DNA of 6,598 nucleotides from M30B19 sp041688615 (GTDB lineage: Bacteria > Planctomycetota > Planctomycetia > Pirellulales > Pirellulaceae), in NCBI GenBank assembly GCA_041688615.1, contig JBDNHU010000336.1:1-6598 (forward strand). The letters are read 5' to 3'. This document shows, piece by piece, positions 6,317 through 6,598 of this stretch (positions within the stretch are counted from its first letter, which is position 1; every line of letters starts with the position of its first letter). A program made the position numbers and the translations under genes. The notes beneath the pieces were generated by a model that was not told where the DNA came from, searched no databases, and worked only from the letters and a program-made list of their open reading frames with translations.

Positions 6317-6410
6317 GTTCCAGGCTGTGCAACGTTCCAGGCTGTGCTGAGTTCATGGCTGTGCTGAGTTCATGGCTGTGCTGAGTTCATGGCTGTGCTG
6401 AGTTCATGGC
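6317..6410. repeat. 17-bp tandem repeat, five full copies plus a partial one
   Basis: Units begin at 6317, 6334, 6351, 6368 and 6385. The three middle-to-late copies (6351, 6368, 6385) are identical, GTTCATGGCTGTGCTGA. The first two read GTTCCAGG in place of GTTCATGG, and the first also ends CAAC instead of CTGA. A 9-base partial copy ends at 6410. The length of 17 shifts the reading frame at each copy, which argues that the array is not coding. Identity of adjacent units points to recent expansion. Confidence 0.92.
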
Positions 6411-6475
6411 CTGCCTGTTCAGATCGAGGCCGATTTAGGAATTGGGTCAGCAACAAAGCCCATCCGGCAGGCCAT
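6406..6475. repeat. 10-bp perfect inverted repeat flanking 50 bases
   Basis: ATGGCCTGCC (6406-6415) is the exact reverse complement of GGCAGGCCAT (6466-6475). The left arm overlaps the end of the 17-bp tandem array. It could be the base of an RNA structure or the remnant of a small mobile repeat. No open frame lies inside it. Confidence 0.5.
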
Positions 6476-6598
6476 CGACTCGAATCCTCAGGCATCTCGA
6501 AACAAGCCCAGACCCCGCAGATCTACGGGTAAAGCCTGGCAAACGTGCTTCAGGACCGTAGCAAAGAAGCGCGCCGAATGAGTCGCCAACGCCGTGCA

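Larger units (their letters stand above)
6078..6598. other. non-coding, repeat-containing right end
   Basis: I find no supportable gene in these roughly 520 bases. Minus-strand frames at 6074-6295 and 6111-6356 give Arg/Gly/Pro-rich products without motifs and overlap one another. A 33-codon + strand frame from ATG 6105 has no ribosome binding site. The only clear structure is the 17-bp tandem repeat at 6317-6410 and the 10-bp inverted repeat beside it. Confidence 0.55.

Noticed and set aside
6074..6356. Two overlapping minus-strand frames at the right end (6074-6295 and 6111-6356)
   Set aside because: Both products are low-complexity Arg/Gly/Pro-rich, they overlap one another, and one runs into the 17-bp repeat.

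Overview
The window looks like a planctomycete chromosome fragment, most likely Pirellulales (Rhodopirellula-type). This is inferred from three things: a TIM-barrel sugar isomerase/epimerase of the type that group carries in many copies, a very large-protein-style metalloprotease with PPC and Calx-beta modules, and weak or absent Shine-Dalgarno sites mixed with long repeat-rich intergenic spacers. No rRNA, tRNA, phage, IS or CRISPR signature is present, and the species cannot be fixed from the sequence alone.

Layout. Positions 1-256 are non-coding as far as can be seen. A complete xylulokinase gene (xylB, 257-1774, +) follows. A spacer of about 570 bases (1775-2342) carries a small hairpin, three 22-nt direct repeats with an internal palindrome, a composite hairpin and a plausible sigma70-type promoter. 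Next is a large multidomain metzincin-like metalloprotease (2343-4589, +; frame open from a GTG at 2241). It converges on a sugar phosphate isomerase/epimerase-like gene on the minus strand (4892-5848). A strong bidirectional terminator (4798-4833) sits between the two. Upstream of the epimerase lies a leader of about 190 nt with a good sigma70-like promoter (6049-6077). The last roughly 520 bases hold no convincing gene but contain a 17-bp tandem repeat and a 10-bp inverted repeat.

Function. XylB phosphorylates D-xylulose for entry into the pentose phosphate pathway. The epimerase-like protein belongs to the same broad sugar-handling theme but lies on the opposite strand, so the two are not an operon. 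The metalloprotease looks like a cell-surface or exported protein unrelated to either. No clear multi-gene novel system is present. The points most worth a second look are the single cysteine ahead of the protease domain, the unsettled N-terminus of that protein, the structured leader of the epimerase gene, the apparent loss of a metal-ligand glutamate in the epimerase, and the two intergenic repeat arrays that share an 8-bp core.
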